A stretch of DNA of 64,000 nucleotides from Quercus robur (taxonomy: Eukaryota; Streptophyta; Magnoliopsida; Fagales; Fagaceae): positions 25,538,530 to 25,602,529 of the forward strand of contig NC_065543.1 of NCBI RefSeq assembly GCF_932294415.1. Direction: 5' to 3'. Both the position numbers and the translations under genes were made by a program. This document shows positions 1-11,175 of this stretch, piece after piece (within the stretch, counting starts at the first letter, position 1; each line of letters starts with the position of its first letter). The notes below the pieces were generated by a model. The model did not search any database, had not been told where the DNA came from, and was given only the letters and a program-made list of their open reading frames with translations.

Positions 1-480
1 TAAGTTACTGAGAGTAGTTGTTAACACTTTACCCTTTCCTCTCAAATAGTTCTGACACTCCTTCAAATGCCCGTGACCATTGCATTCAAAGCAAACAATC
101 CCTTGGGGTTGTGATGAGTCTTTTACATCCTTCTTCTTGAAGTGTTTTTTGTCATTCTTGGAGGATGAGAATTTTCCTTTGCCAAATGGCTTCCCATTGT
201 TCTTCATCTTTAGAAACTTTCGGAAGTTCTTTGCAAGATATGCTACCTCTTTCTCAACATCATCCTTATTCGAGGAATCACCGATTCTCTCATTATGGTT
301 TTGAGAGCAAGTGATTTGCTAGACATGTGAGAGGGTAATCCGAGCTCATAAGTTTAAAGGGAGCCAATAAGCTCTTGGATCTTGTTGAGAGAAAGTTGTC
401 AAATTTCTCACTGGATAAAGGTCGACGATCGTAATATATGCCAGTGTCCTCATAGCAGGAGAGAAGCTAGTAATGAGTAA
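1..480 (-). pseudogene. Ty1/copia gag fragment with zinc knuckle
   Basis: Read on the minus strand, bases 300 to 1 are open and encode the C-terminal part of a copia-type Gag: an acidic-basic stretch (DDVEKEVAYLAKNFRKFLK), a Lys-rich linker and a CCHC zinc knuckle near bases 60-100 (CFECNGHGHLKEC). The spacing from His to the last Cys is three residues, where the family has four, so one residue seems lost. Upstream (about 290-480) the same protein continues in another frame, so there is a frameshift. Gag would bind the element RNA and form cytoplasmic particles. The matching protease and polymerase lie outside the window. The LTR at 1152-2266 is in the right place to be its 5' LTR. The family call is firm; the exact N-terminus is not resolved. 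Confidence 0.65.
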
Positions 481-577
481 GGATTGTCTCTTCCATTCTC
501 TCCTTAGATTTGGAGCTATTACCGATATCGATGTTGTCCTCTTGTCATGATGAAAAGAAGACTCCAGGATCACTAGT

Positions 578-800
578 CTAATCTGTAGGAAGTTCTAGAT
601 AGACATGGCTAAGATAGTGAACTCCTTCCCTCTCACCCAACAGTTGAGGTGATCTCCCTCCACAATGGCGTTTGAGAAGAACTCCCGAATTAAGATATGA
701 TGCACATCCACTGAGCATATGAGAAGAGGAGCCCAAGTGGGTCTCTAAACACATCAGGAATGAAAGTGCCCTCAAGAGACCCAAAATCCACCTCTCTCCA
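578..800 (-). pseudogene. fragment resembling the putative plant transposon protein domain
   Basis: The minus strand can be read as a peptide containing REFFSNAIVEGDHLNCWVRG, which resembles the 'VREFY...VRGK' pattern of the putative plant transposon protein domain found beside many plant retroelements. It is short, has no convincing start, and a stop follows toward the gag region. It sits between the copia gag and LTR, so it may be a captured or nested fragment. This is recognition by pattern only; no function can be given. Confidence 0.35.
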
Positions 801-1151
801 CAATAATGACTGCATCCTTATAAAACTCTGAGACATCTACAAAAGAAACAAACACAAACCATACACAAAAATGGAAACAAACTTGATTAAATACAAGTTA
901 GTTCAAAAACAAGTAACCAACTCTTAAACTAAGTAAAAGAGCATACAATAGGACACAAAGACATGAAAACAATGCTAGAAGTCTAATTAGAGAAAGCGCA
1001 TTACAATATTCATGACATGTCACTTGCGATAGGGTGCGTGCATTAAGTGTGCATGCATTAAATGTGCATGTGCAATGCATGACTAATGCATGAACTAGAA
1101 CTCATGGGGCAAAGTGTGTAAAACACACAAGCAATGGTAGAAACATGTTAC
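801..1151. other. leader of copia element A, no gene seen
   Basis: AT-rich stretch between the fragment above and the LTR inner end. It contains several short repeats of tgcatgcatt type (1035-1095). I looked for a tRNA primer-binding site next to 1152 and did not find a recognisable one, unlike the related element at 9387. Confidence 0.4.
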
Positions 1152-2266
1152 TGAAAGTTCAAAAACGTGTACAAAAACACTTTTGAACGTTTAGACCCCC
1201 AAAAACCAACTTAACCAACACAAGCAATATGTCAAACAACTAGTGTGCGGAAACTTAACATATGCTATAATATGGAATTGGTTAAACAACTATCTAAGCC
1301 ATAACAAAATAAACCACAGCAGATAATGTAAAGGCAGAGATAGAGAGGAAGGAAGATGCAAACACAGAGATAACACCAGATATGTTATCGAAGAGGAAAC
1401 CGAAGACCTCGGCGAAAAACCTCTCCGCCGCCCTCCAAGCGGTAATCAATCCACTAGAAAATACAGTTGGGATACAAGGACAGCAATAGACCCTCCAAGC
1501 CTAATCTACCCAATGCACCTAAGCCCTCCAAGCTTCTTGCTCCAACGAGGTTGCGCCGAACCTTTTTCTTTTCTAGCTTTCCGGATTCCGCTACTACACC
1601 GTAGCATCAACCAATGAATATTGGCTCCTTCCTAACTGCTTCCCAGAACTCCAAACGACTGTCTCACAGAGATGATAATGGTGAGAACCAGGTTTGGTAT
1701 AAAGCCTCTCAAGGATTTGACAATGGAGAGGAAGAGAGTGAGGGATTTTGATGAGACTCTAAGGTAGAGATTGTGGGTAAAACAATCTGGTTTTTCTTTA
1801 GGGTTTCTCTCTCAAAATTCTCTCTGGAAGCTCTCTTTCAATCGTGGGTTAAAAGGGTATTTATACTGGAGTGAAGAGGAATGCGAAACGTCAGGTTTTT
1901 CCAAAACAGGGGTGGCTCGCGGCTTGACCTCGCGGCTTGACTAAGTCGCGAGTTCCAGTCGCGAGTTAACCGTATGGCCAGTTGTCCTGTTTTGTCCTGT
2001 AGTGCTCCAGCTAGCATGACTGTTCATCTTCCAGCATGCTTGGCACGTGTGCATCTTCTGGCGGGTTGAAGCCGCGAGTCCACCCGCGAGTCCCAGCCGC
2101 GACACTCTGTTTTCTTGCACACTCTTGAGCAATCTTCACACTATCTCACTCACTACCCTTACAACAATCCCACCTAAATACAGGGTTACTAAATGCTGAA
2201 TTACAAGCAAATTTGGCACGGAATAAAGCCAATTAGATGGTTGAATAAATTCAACCTTACAGTTAC
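1152..2266 (-). repeat. copia LTR (element A), minus orientation
   Basis: This block aligns by eye along its length with the LTR at 9401-10446. Shared landmarks in the same order are a tgaaag start followed by acccccaaa, 'gttat(c/t)gaagaggaaacc', 'ctcggc(g/a)aaaaa(c/t)ctctcc', 'accctccaa(g/a)cctaatctaccc', a segment rich in cgcgag words, and an AT-rich end finishing in ttaca. The two are clearly related but well diverged, so they belong to different insertions. The outer end could be 2261 or 2266. Reading on the minus strand it begins TGTAA and ends CTTTCA. Confidence 0.6.
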
Positions 2267-3290
2267 AATAAAGTAAACATGGCAAACCCTAAAGTTTGGT
2301 ACTCATCGGAGTCCAAATGAGTGCAAAAATGCCTAAGGAGCATTTCATCGAACACTGTGAGAGTGCTTTTTTTCTTTAACACACAAGCCCAAGGATCTTG
2401 GGCCAAATAGTTGTAGTTTGGTGGACTGGGCTTGGTTCACCACAGCTAAATGGGGGCTAATTAAGAACCAAGTTGGGCGCAAGTCACATAAATCTCCTCA
2501 AGGCAAAAATGCGATTCCTCCTAAACAATAAAATACCATTATAAGTGTTTTAGTATCATAAAATGACCATTTACTCTTACAAAATAAGTAAAATAAATAT
2601 TCATAATATTCACAATGAGAAAGAGATTGAAATAGAATATTTAAGGTTTATCTTTTATCGTATAAACATTTTAAAGAATTCCTTCACTTGGTACCCCGGG
2701 CGTACTGTTGTGGGATCCCGGGGTGCATTAGGCCTATAAGAACCCAGAATATTGATTCTTTGCACTATACAATCTTTCTCCATGCTTGTTATGCAATGGA
2801 GTTTTGTTCTTTCCCTTTACCTCTATATGTCCTACACAAAAACAACTATACAATACACATATCTTCAAATAATTGTTAATTTCTTAGATTAAGATATATA
2901 TTTTAATACATATACATATATGTAAATGAATTTCATGAGAATGATTCAGCCACGAGGATCCTGGCCTCAATTCTCACAGACTTAGTGCTTTTGCACAAGA
3001 TTTGTGGGATTTGGAACTCAAGTCCGAGTGGCTTTGCTTGGGCATTACCTTCCAAGATGGTTAGGTGAGAAGGATTTTTGTGGTAGAGAGAGATATCTGA
3101 TGTGTGTATGTTTTGGCATATATTTCTTTGGAGGCTAAGTGTGTCCAAGGCCCAAGTTGAAGTAAGGACCCCGGTAAAAGGACTCAACTTTTGGCTGAGT
3201 AAAAGGAAAAACTAACAAGCAAGAATATATGTATTGAGCAGCAAGAAGCAGTAAAGGAAGATAATATAATAAAGAAATACTCGAAGTAAT
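2267..3290. other. intergenic, no gene recognised
   Basis: No coding similarity was recognised on either strand. The stretch holds AT-rich DNA (2520-2680), a small palindromic ccccggg/gggatcccgggg patch around 2694-2722, and a moderately GC-balanced part at 2930-3200. It may be old retroelement internal sequence. Confidence 0.3.
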
Positions 3291-4304
3291 TGTTAGAAAT
3301 CCTCAAATCAATATGAGATATTTCATTATTTTTCTTAATTGTGGATTACAATGTGCTCACTAAGACATGTTACAAGGTCCAAATAAGCTCAAAAATTACA
3401 GACTTAGATGGCTATCTAAGCCTCTAAGACTTGCAAAGTTTGAATCCCTTTGAATCGAAGTATGTTCTATAGTGGCTGTTTCTAAGATACCGGGCCCTAT
3501 TTTCTGCTTTCTTTGAGTTTTTGATAGAGTTTTCTCAACGATTTTTGTTCTGATTCCCTCTTTCTGAATCCCCCTTTCAATGTTGGCTACCTTCACCTTT
3601 TATAATGTCATTTTAGAGCTCAGGATACCGTTGATTCTCCCCCCTTGGCTCCCTGGGTACTAAAGCCACTGTTATGTCAGCCACTTTAATGGTTGGTTCT
3701 TTCCTTGTTTCTGATAGTTTTCATCTTTTAGTGCTGTTTCTCTAAAAGTCACTTGCTGACTTTCCATTCCGGGGCATCCTTGGGCAACTAACCTTCAATC
3801 TCTCTTCTTTCAAGGTTTCTCACTTTTCAGACTCAGCTATTGGTTGTCTTTCCTTGTTGTAATTTTTCCCAGGTAGGCAGAATCCATTTCTGCTGGGTTG
3901 AAGGTTTTCCCAGCCACTTCCCCTTATAGTTCTTCATTCTGGGTTCCTCAAGGTACTAGCCTTTTTTCATGAATTGTCACTCTCCATGCTCTCTGGTTCT
4001 TTGCTGCATCACTGGGTGCTTGAGAAGGACATATCTGTTCTTCTTTTCTTGTATTTCATGGTACCCCTCTTGAGCTGTCTCAATCCCACGCTGTGCTACA
4101 CGTCTTGAAGATCCCGAGCCTCTGGCAACCTCTGGGTATCTTGGCCCAATTCTTTCACTGGATTTTGCTGGATTTTTTAATGGCCTTTTTTACTGGAAAT
4201 CTAAACATACATAGGGCCTTGATATTGATTCTTCTTGCTGCACAAATTAGGCCTTCTTTACTTTTCATGGAATGGGCTTTCTTGTGAAATTTTGGACCTC
4301 AACA
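3291..4304 (-). repeat. LTR-like block, unassigned
   Basis: Read on the minus strand, the block starts TGTTGAGGTCC and ends TTTCTAACA, so it has TG...CA ends and a typical LTR length of about 1.0 kb. Its composition differs sharply from the AT-rich DNA on both sides. The 5-bp flanks (gtaat and aacac) do not match, and no primer site adjoins either end, so a solo LTR is possible but not shown. No ORF in it looks real. Confidence 0.3.
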
Positions 4305-5902
4305 AACACTTTGCATGCATGAACTAACCCTATATGATGATCAATGCATGAACATGATGAAATATACCTTAAATACATGTTCAAATGCCACATGGGGCCA
4401 ACATAATCAACAACAAACAAAATGGGACTAATCTGAATCAACAAAATTGAAAAGTTTTGCAAGAAATGAAGTTTTCCCAACTAACACAAAAAAAAAAAAA
4501 AAAAAATCCCCAACCCTAGGTTTTAGGAAATCTAAGACAAAATTAAGGAATTGAAAGATTAAAAGAGATTAGAAATACCTTGGAGAAGTCTTAGAATAGA
4601 AATCCAAGAGGGTTTTGATGAGTCTTGAAAGAAAATTTGAGTTTTGGAGGGTGGGAGTCGTAGAGTGCAAAAAGACAAAGTATTCTGAAAACTGAAATTT
4701 CGTGCCTTTAAAAACTGTCTTTTTTGTATTTCACGAGTTAGTGACTCGTAAACCAGTTGCGAGCCTACTCATGAAATGTGCAGAGGCATCGGGTAGATTT
4801 TTGCAAGTCAAGTTTGAGTCGCAAACCGCTCTTTGCCTAAAGTTTTAAGAAATTGGAATTTCTTAAGAATTTCGCGACTTTAGACCACTCGTGAAGGCAG
4901 TCATGAAATGGCCAAACACAAATTTTTTCAACACAAAGAATTTGACAAAATGAGAAAAACTTTCAAGACCGAAGTGACAAAAAATCACTTCCGGAAACAA
5001 ATAAAATACTCAAAATTTTTTTTGAGTTTTATCATTAAGCAATTGAGCATACATACATCACATTTGAGCACATACAATCACACAAATAAAATAGATATTC
5101 ATTGAACATTAGACTTGTGTGTTGTGTGTGGGTATCAAGTATGAATTAGTACATAGTCTAGGATGAAACTTCAATGATCAATTCAATAAAGTAATACAAA
5201 AATAGCACGAAGTTAAGTGACCTATCTCACTAGTAGAAATGAACATATATGACTCCTCACCAAAGTGTTCACAATTATTGAAAGCTTTTCATTTAGTTTC
5301 CATTTTTCATACTTTTTGATCAATACAACTCAATTTTTGAGTAACAATGCCATGAAATTTTTGATATTTCTTTAAAGACCTTTGGCTTTGGCATCATAGA
5401 TTTTGAACACATTTTTGCTCCACCTTTTCCTAGTCAAACTAGTTTTCGAAGCAAAACTTTTTCAACTCTTTCTCCTTTTAGAGATTGATGTTTGAAGAGT
5501 TTTGGACATAAAAAAAAATAAATGTGAGGAGATATATAGGATTAAGTCTACGCATGTATCAAGATCAATCTAGACTATTGGCTAAACATTCATGACAAAC
5601 TTGAAGATCTATTTATAGCAATCAAACATAAATTTCTAGATTTCACTTACACTTAATATGTGCATACATAACAAGCTAAGTTCGTAAATACACTATGCCA
5701 TTAGTACAAAGGTACTAGGTCAAAGTCAACATGTGATGTGACACAACACAAGTGATCAAACCTTTTAATATTTTTTACATTTTATGAATTTTTGGATTTT
5801 TACTCACTCAAAACAAAAGCAATAAAGTAAGATCAACAAGCAAAACAACTAATTAAACAAAAAGCATTAAAAGAAACATCATAATGAAATGAGTGACCCT
5901 AT
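4305..5902 (-). other. 3' non-coding region of copia element B
   Basis: AT-rich sequence directly downstream of the copia RNase H end at 5903. It has a poly-A run at 4490-4506 and a patch at 4730-4920 with gactcg/cgcgac words like those in the two copia LTRs, but it does not align with the 9401-10446 LTR. It is probably the long 3' untranslated or env-like region, or a different LTR. No intact ORF and no matching 3' LTR for element B was found. Confidence 0.4.
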
Positions 5903-8900
5903 TTACATGAATAAACTAATGATAGAAATGTAAGGGTCACACCAAAGAGATGAGTCAAGGAATGATACCAACATCGATGGTCTTACGAAGAGACTAAACC
6001 GAGGACCATCAAGGGGTTTAGTAAAGATGTCAGCCTTTTGATTTTCGGTGTTGATGAATTCCAGCCATTCCACTTTCCCCTCCACCAAGTCACAAATGAA
6101 GTGATATCGAATTTCGATATGTTTTGACATGGAGTGTTGAACAAGATTCTTGGATAAATTAATGGTGCTTGTATTATCACAAAAAACACACATGGTGTCT
6201 TGTGAAATCCCATAATCATGAAGTTTCTTCATCCATAAGCAACTACCCGCAACAATGTACTCAGCTTCAGCAGTCGATAATGACATTGAGTTTTGCTTTT
6301 TGCTCATCCATGACACCAAATTGTTTTCAAGATAAAAGCATCCTCCCGATGTGCTTTTTCTGTCATCAACACATCCGGCCCAATCAGCATTCAAGTAACT
6401 GGCTAGGCAATCATTTGAATCTCTTGAGTACCAAATACCATAGTCAAATGTTCCATTGACATATCGAATGATTCTTTTAACTGTCGTCATATGAGACTCC
6501 TTTGGTGCTACTTAAAATCGGGCACAAACTCCAACATTGAATGATATGTCTGCTATACTTGCAGTGAGACGCAAGAGGCTGCTAATAATGCTCCTATATA
6601 GGGTTGGATCAACTTCCACACCAGCTGGATCTGAGCTAAGTTTGGTAGAAGAACTCATTAGAGTGGATGCATGTTTCTTTGAGTCCAATCCAAATCTCTT
6701 GACTAGATTTTTAGCATACTTCTCTTGAGATATGAAAATCCCATCTTTTCGTTGCTTCACTTAAAGACCAAGGAAATAGTTTAGCTCACCCACCATGCTC
6801 ATTTCAAATTCTTTCTTCATTTCCTCCAAAAATTCTTGAGCGAGTGCATTAATTGATGAATCAAACACAATGTCATCAACATAAACTTGAGCTACAAGAA
6901 GAGATTTCTCATCTCATTTGACAAAGAGAGTTCAGTTGGCATAACCTCTTTTGAAACCACAATCCAAAAGATATGTCGTTAAACAATCATACCATGTCCT
7001 TAGTGCTTGTTTCAAACCATATAGAGCCTTCATCAATCTGTCCGAAAAATGAGGATCTTGAAACCCTTTTGGTTGTTCCACAAATACTTCTTCTTGGAGA
7101 AGCCCATTTAAAAATGCGCTCTTCACATCCATTTGGTAAAGCTTGAAATTCATAATACAAGCTATGGATAGAAGAATCCGAATGGACTCAAGTCTTGCTA
7201 CCAAAGCAAACGACTCATCAAAATTTGTACCTTTAACTTGAGTATATCCTTGAACCACTAGTCTTGATTTGTTTCTCACAGCCTCACCATCCTCATCGGT
7301 CTTGTTCTTGAAGATCCATTTGGTACCAATCATATAAGTGTCCTTTAGTCTTAAGACCAATTCTCACACATCGTTCCTAACAAATTGATGTAGTTCTTGG
7401 TGCATGGAATCTACCTAATTTTCATCTTGCAAAGCTTCTTCCACCTTCTTCGGTTCAAACTGAGCAAGATAACAATGATAATTCACATGATTTACAATGT
7501 AGCTAGGTCCTCTTCTCAAACGAAGGCACTCATCCAAATCTCCAATTATATTGCTTTTGGAATTATTTAAACTCATTCTTGTCGATGGTTTCTTTGACAT
7601 ATAAGTCTCATCATCACGGGATATTGGAGGTTGCATTTCCAGTGGAGTGAGTGGACTTGATGGCACTTGGGATGACCTAGTTTCTCTTCTTGGGACTAGT
7701 TTCCTTTTCTGGTGATTGTTTTTCAACATCACTATTTTGAGAGGAATTGCCATCATTGTCATTCTTCTTAAGGCTTGAAGCATCTCCACTTTCTTCAACA
7801 CTCTTTTCCAGAATGGCATCATCTATGACCACATTTATTGACTCCATAATCGTCTTGGTTTTTTGGTTGTAAACTCTATATGCTCGGCTATTCACAGAGT
7901 ACCCAAGAAAAATTCCTTCATCACTTTTGGCATCAAACTTCCCAAGATTTTCTCTATCATTGAGAATGAAACATTTGCTACCAAATACCCAGAGGTATTT
8001 CATTTTAGGCTTCTTTTCATTCCATATCTCATAAGATGTTTTCTTGGTACCCATTCGAAAGAAGATTCTATTCCCAATATGACATGATGTGTTCATGGCT
8101 TCACCCCAAAACTTTTGAGGGATATCCTTGTTGAAAAGCATTACCCTTGCCATTTCTTGTATAACGTGATTCTTCCTTTTAACAACTCCATTTTTTTGAG
8201 GTGTCTTTGGAGCTGATTGCTTCTTTATTCCAATTTCATTGCAAAATGCTTCAAACTTTGCATTCTCAAATTCCTTCCCATTATCACTTTTTATTTTGAT
8301 GATGGGAGCCCCCTTTTCATTTTGAAACCTCTTACAAAATTTCCCCATCTTCTCACATGCTTGTGATTTTTCTCTAAGAAATTCCACCCAAGAGTATCTT
8401 GAGAAATCATCAACTACAACCATAATGTATCTCTTGCCACCCAAGCTTCCCAAGCTTTCCATTCTTGTAGGACCCATTAGATCAACATGAAGTAACCTAA
8501 AGGTTGAGACGTAGCGATGACATTCACCTTAGGATGACTTGATTTGGTTTATTTTCCCAAATCATTGATGCCATAGCTCCAACAAGTTGACTTGAGCACT
8601 TTGACATGACACATTTGATTTAATGGGTCCCACACCATAACAATTGTCGAGAGTTCTAAGTCCTTTCAACACTTGAGCACCATCTTCACTAAGGATGACA
8701 CACCCTTTCTTTGAGAACTAAACCAGAAAATCCTCATTACAAATTTAAGTGATGCTCAACAAGTTTGCCTTAAGACCCTTGATGTACAATACACTGGTCA
8801 ACAATGGTAGCACCAGAATTTCAATCGTTCCTTTTCCAAGAACTTGAGAATGACTACCATCTCTAAACGTGACATATCCATCTTCCTTTTCTTTAAGACT

Positions 8901-9386
8901 CTTGAAGAGAGATTTATCACCTGTCATATGCCTTGAGCATCTACTGTCAAGATACCACAAACATGAGTTAAACACTTTCAATGCGGTATGTACAAAAAGG
9001 CAAGCATGAGATAAGCATTCTTGATTTTCAAAACAAGATTCATCTTCCTTTTTATTGTGATCGGATGAGTGAAGTTTTCCTTTCAAACTATCAAGCTTAT
9101 CACACAAGTGTCTATTCCTTCTCTTATATTTTTCAATCAATGAATTTGACTCACACAAACTATTATGAAGCATGTGATTCCTACACTAAACATTTTAGCA
9201 TGTGTAAGAAGAATCTAGCATGTATCTTCAATTTTAATAACTCTATAAGCTCATTACTAGGACAATCTCCAAAGATGCTCATCGAGTCATTATCACAAAC
9301 ACATGAACCACAATTCATGTTAGCCTTTTCCATTTCCATAGCAAAGAGGGGTCTATGATGGATAATGAAATCCAAAAAGTGTACCT
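5903..9386 (-). pseudogene. Ty1/copia pol remnant (PR-INT-RT-RH), element B
   Basis: Domains occur on the minus strand in copia order: protease (8745-9173), integrase (7677-8477), reverse transcriptase (6512-7360) and RNase H (5903-6490). Visible motifs are WYLDS then RHMTGD in protease, SDNGKEF in integrase, RT motifs around 6932-7360, YVDD near 6875, and ADWAGC...DRKSTSG in RNase H. Several things are broken. The protease active-site glycine is Arg (DSR). The integrase third catalytic acid, usually Glu in the ...VERKN segment, is Lys (VVKRKN). There are stops or frameshifts near 6760, 6930, 7360 and 8480. Only about 210 bp separate the protease from the primer site, so nearly all of gag is missing. 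The element could not move by itself. Confidence 0.85.
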
Positions 9387-9398
9387 GCTCTGATACCA
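9387..9398 (-). other. primer-binding site, tRNA-iMet type
   Basis: The minus strand reads TGGTATCAGAGC, the classic match to the 3' end of initiator Met tRNA. It lies two bases inside the LTR boundary at 9401, which fixes the LTR end and shows that transcription ran toward lower coordinates. Confidence 0.85.
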
Positions 9399-9400
9399 AT

Positions 9401-10446
9401 TGAAAGAACAATTAGTGTGAAAACACTAATGCTTGTTTAAACCCCCAAATTTAAATTACGGCTTAATTGCTTTTATTCTAAATTATCTAAATGCGGAACA
9501 AGAGCAAGAAGTGCAATAAACTAGAACACTACTCTAAAGTAAAAGTAAGTACAATAAGAGATAAATGTAAAGCTTAAAGAGCAAGGAAGAGAGATGGAAA
9601 TACAAGATAACATCGAGACGTGTTATTGAAGAGGAAACCAAATTACTCGGCAAAAAATCTCTCCACGACACTCCAAGCTGAAATTGATCCATTAGTGAAT
9701 ATGTTGGAGTACACGAATATCAAAAAGACCCTCCAAACCTAATCTACCCAATGTACTTGAACTCTCCAAGCTCTAGCTACCAACGGACTTCTCGGAGTCT
9801 TGTCTTCACTAGTAATTCGGATCCCGCAATTCCGCCAGATTGCATCTGCCACTTAATGGCTCCTTCCAATGCTTCCCATAGGCACCAAAACTTCTCTCAA
9901 CACTGAGAATGGGTGAGGTAAGTGTTTGGGCTAAGAACCTCTCAAGGATATGTAGATGGAAAGGTAGGAGTAAATGGAAACTCTAGGGAAATGATATAGA
10001 GGATTGTGGGTAAACAATCTCTAACTCTCAAGTGTTTGCCAAGGGTTTTCTCTCTCAAAAGTTTCTTGTGAATACTCATTTAGCATGTTACATTTCGTGG
10101 GTAATGAGGGTGTATATAGTGTTGGTAAAGGAATAAGAAAAGACACACTAAAAAATAATTAGGCAGAGAGTTTCATGGGCCACTCACGACTTGGCCTGAG
10201 TCGCAAATGACTCGCGAAATCCAACTTGTCAAAGACTCTTCAAACTCCAGCATGTGCTTCTCATGTGGCTTGTTTTGTGAGCTAGTCATGAAATCCTCAT
10301 CTTCACAAGTTCATCACCAAACTCTCACGCACAACCCTTACATTAAATCCTATAAAAATATAAGGAAATGATTGAATAGAATTACAATCAAATTTGACAT
10401 GGAATTAATGCCAACATAAAACATAGTTGTAAATCATAACTTTACA
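9401..10446 (-). repeat. 5' LTR of copia element B
   Basis: The block begins tgaaag next to the primer site and ends tttaca on the + strand, so on the minus strand it runs TGTAAA...CTTTCA, a proper TG...CA LTR of 1046 bp. It is related throughout to the LTR at 1152-2266. No equally similar 3' LTR was found to the left, so the element is truncated or rearranged. Confidence 0.75.
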
Positions 10447-10823
10447 ACGACCTTTTAGGAGAGAAAAAAAAAATGATTGGCCTTTTTTTTTTTTTTTTTT
10501 TTTTTTTAAGAATCTAGGCCTATTATACTTTTATTTAGTTTCTAAATATGAGCTTGCCAGTACAAGTAACAATGTAGCACATACCTTTGACCAAAAAATA
10601 TATATCTATTTTGAAAATTTCATCAACTAATCCCCTTACTAAGAGAGGGAAATAAACCTATGTGTTGACACCTCGTTGTTGTTCGACCACCCATTGCGGC
10701 GACACTCGCGCGCTTCTCCTTTTCAGGAGGAGGGGGTATGCACGTGCATACGAACTCGAAGCTCGAGTGCTATGGAGGAATGTTGTACCTCAGGTGTGTG
10801 ATTGGAATATGAGTCAATTTTAA
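10447..10823. other. intergenic between copia LTR and Tat-like region
   Basis: A homopolymer pair (poly-A 10463-10472, poly-T 10480-10507) is followed by AT-rich sequence, then a GC-richer patch at 10670-10770 starting tgttgacacctcg. That patch resembles the start of a Ty3-type LTR but could not be confirmed. No gene seen. Confidence 0.3.
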
Positions 10824-11175
10824 GGAAATGACCAAGGGTAAGTGAAGTCGCCACCAACCATTGGGTTTTTTTTTCTAAGGTGTAATTGCTCACCTGACTC
10901 TATTTGATTTTATTACCAATCCTAGGCTGAGAAAAAGGTCATTTTACCTAATTTAATGCAAATGGGAAAAAAATCTTGATTCTTAAGTTCAGAAGAAATG
11001 ACCAAGGGTAAGTGAAGTTGCTACCAATCATTGGGGTTTTTTTTTCTTCTTCTTCTAAGGTGTGATTGCTCACCTAACTCTATTTGATTTTATTATCAAT
11101 CCTAGGCTGAGAAAATGGTCATTTTACCTAATTTAATGTAGATGGGAAAAAAAATCTTGATTCTTAAGTTCAAAA
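10824..11175. repeat. tandem duplication of about 171 bp containing a primer-site-like motif
   Basis: Two adjacent copies (10824-10994 and 10995-11175) share gaaatgaccaagggtaagtg, then a T-run, 'taaggtgt(a/g)attgctcacct', 'tttgattttatta(c/t)caatcctagg' and 'cttgattcttaagttc'. The first copy holds agtgaagtcgcca, whose reverse complement TGGCGACTTCACT resembles the tRNA-Arg-type primer site of Ogre/Tat elements. The second copy has mutated it (gaagttgctacca). Confidence 0.6.
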
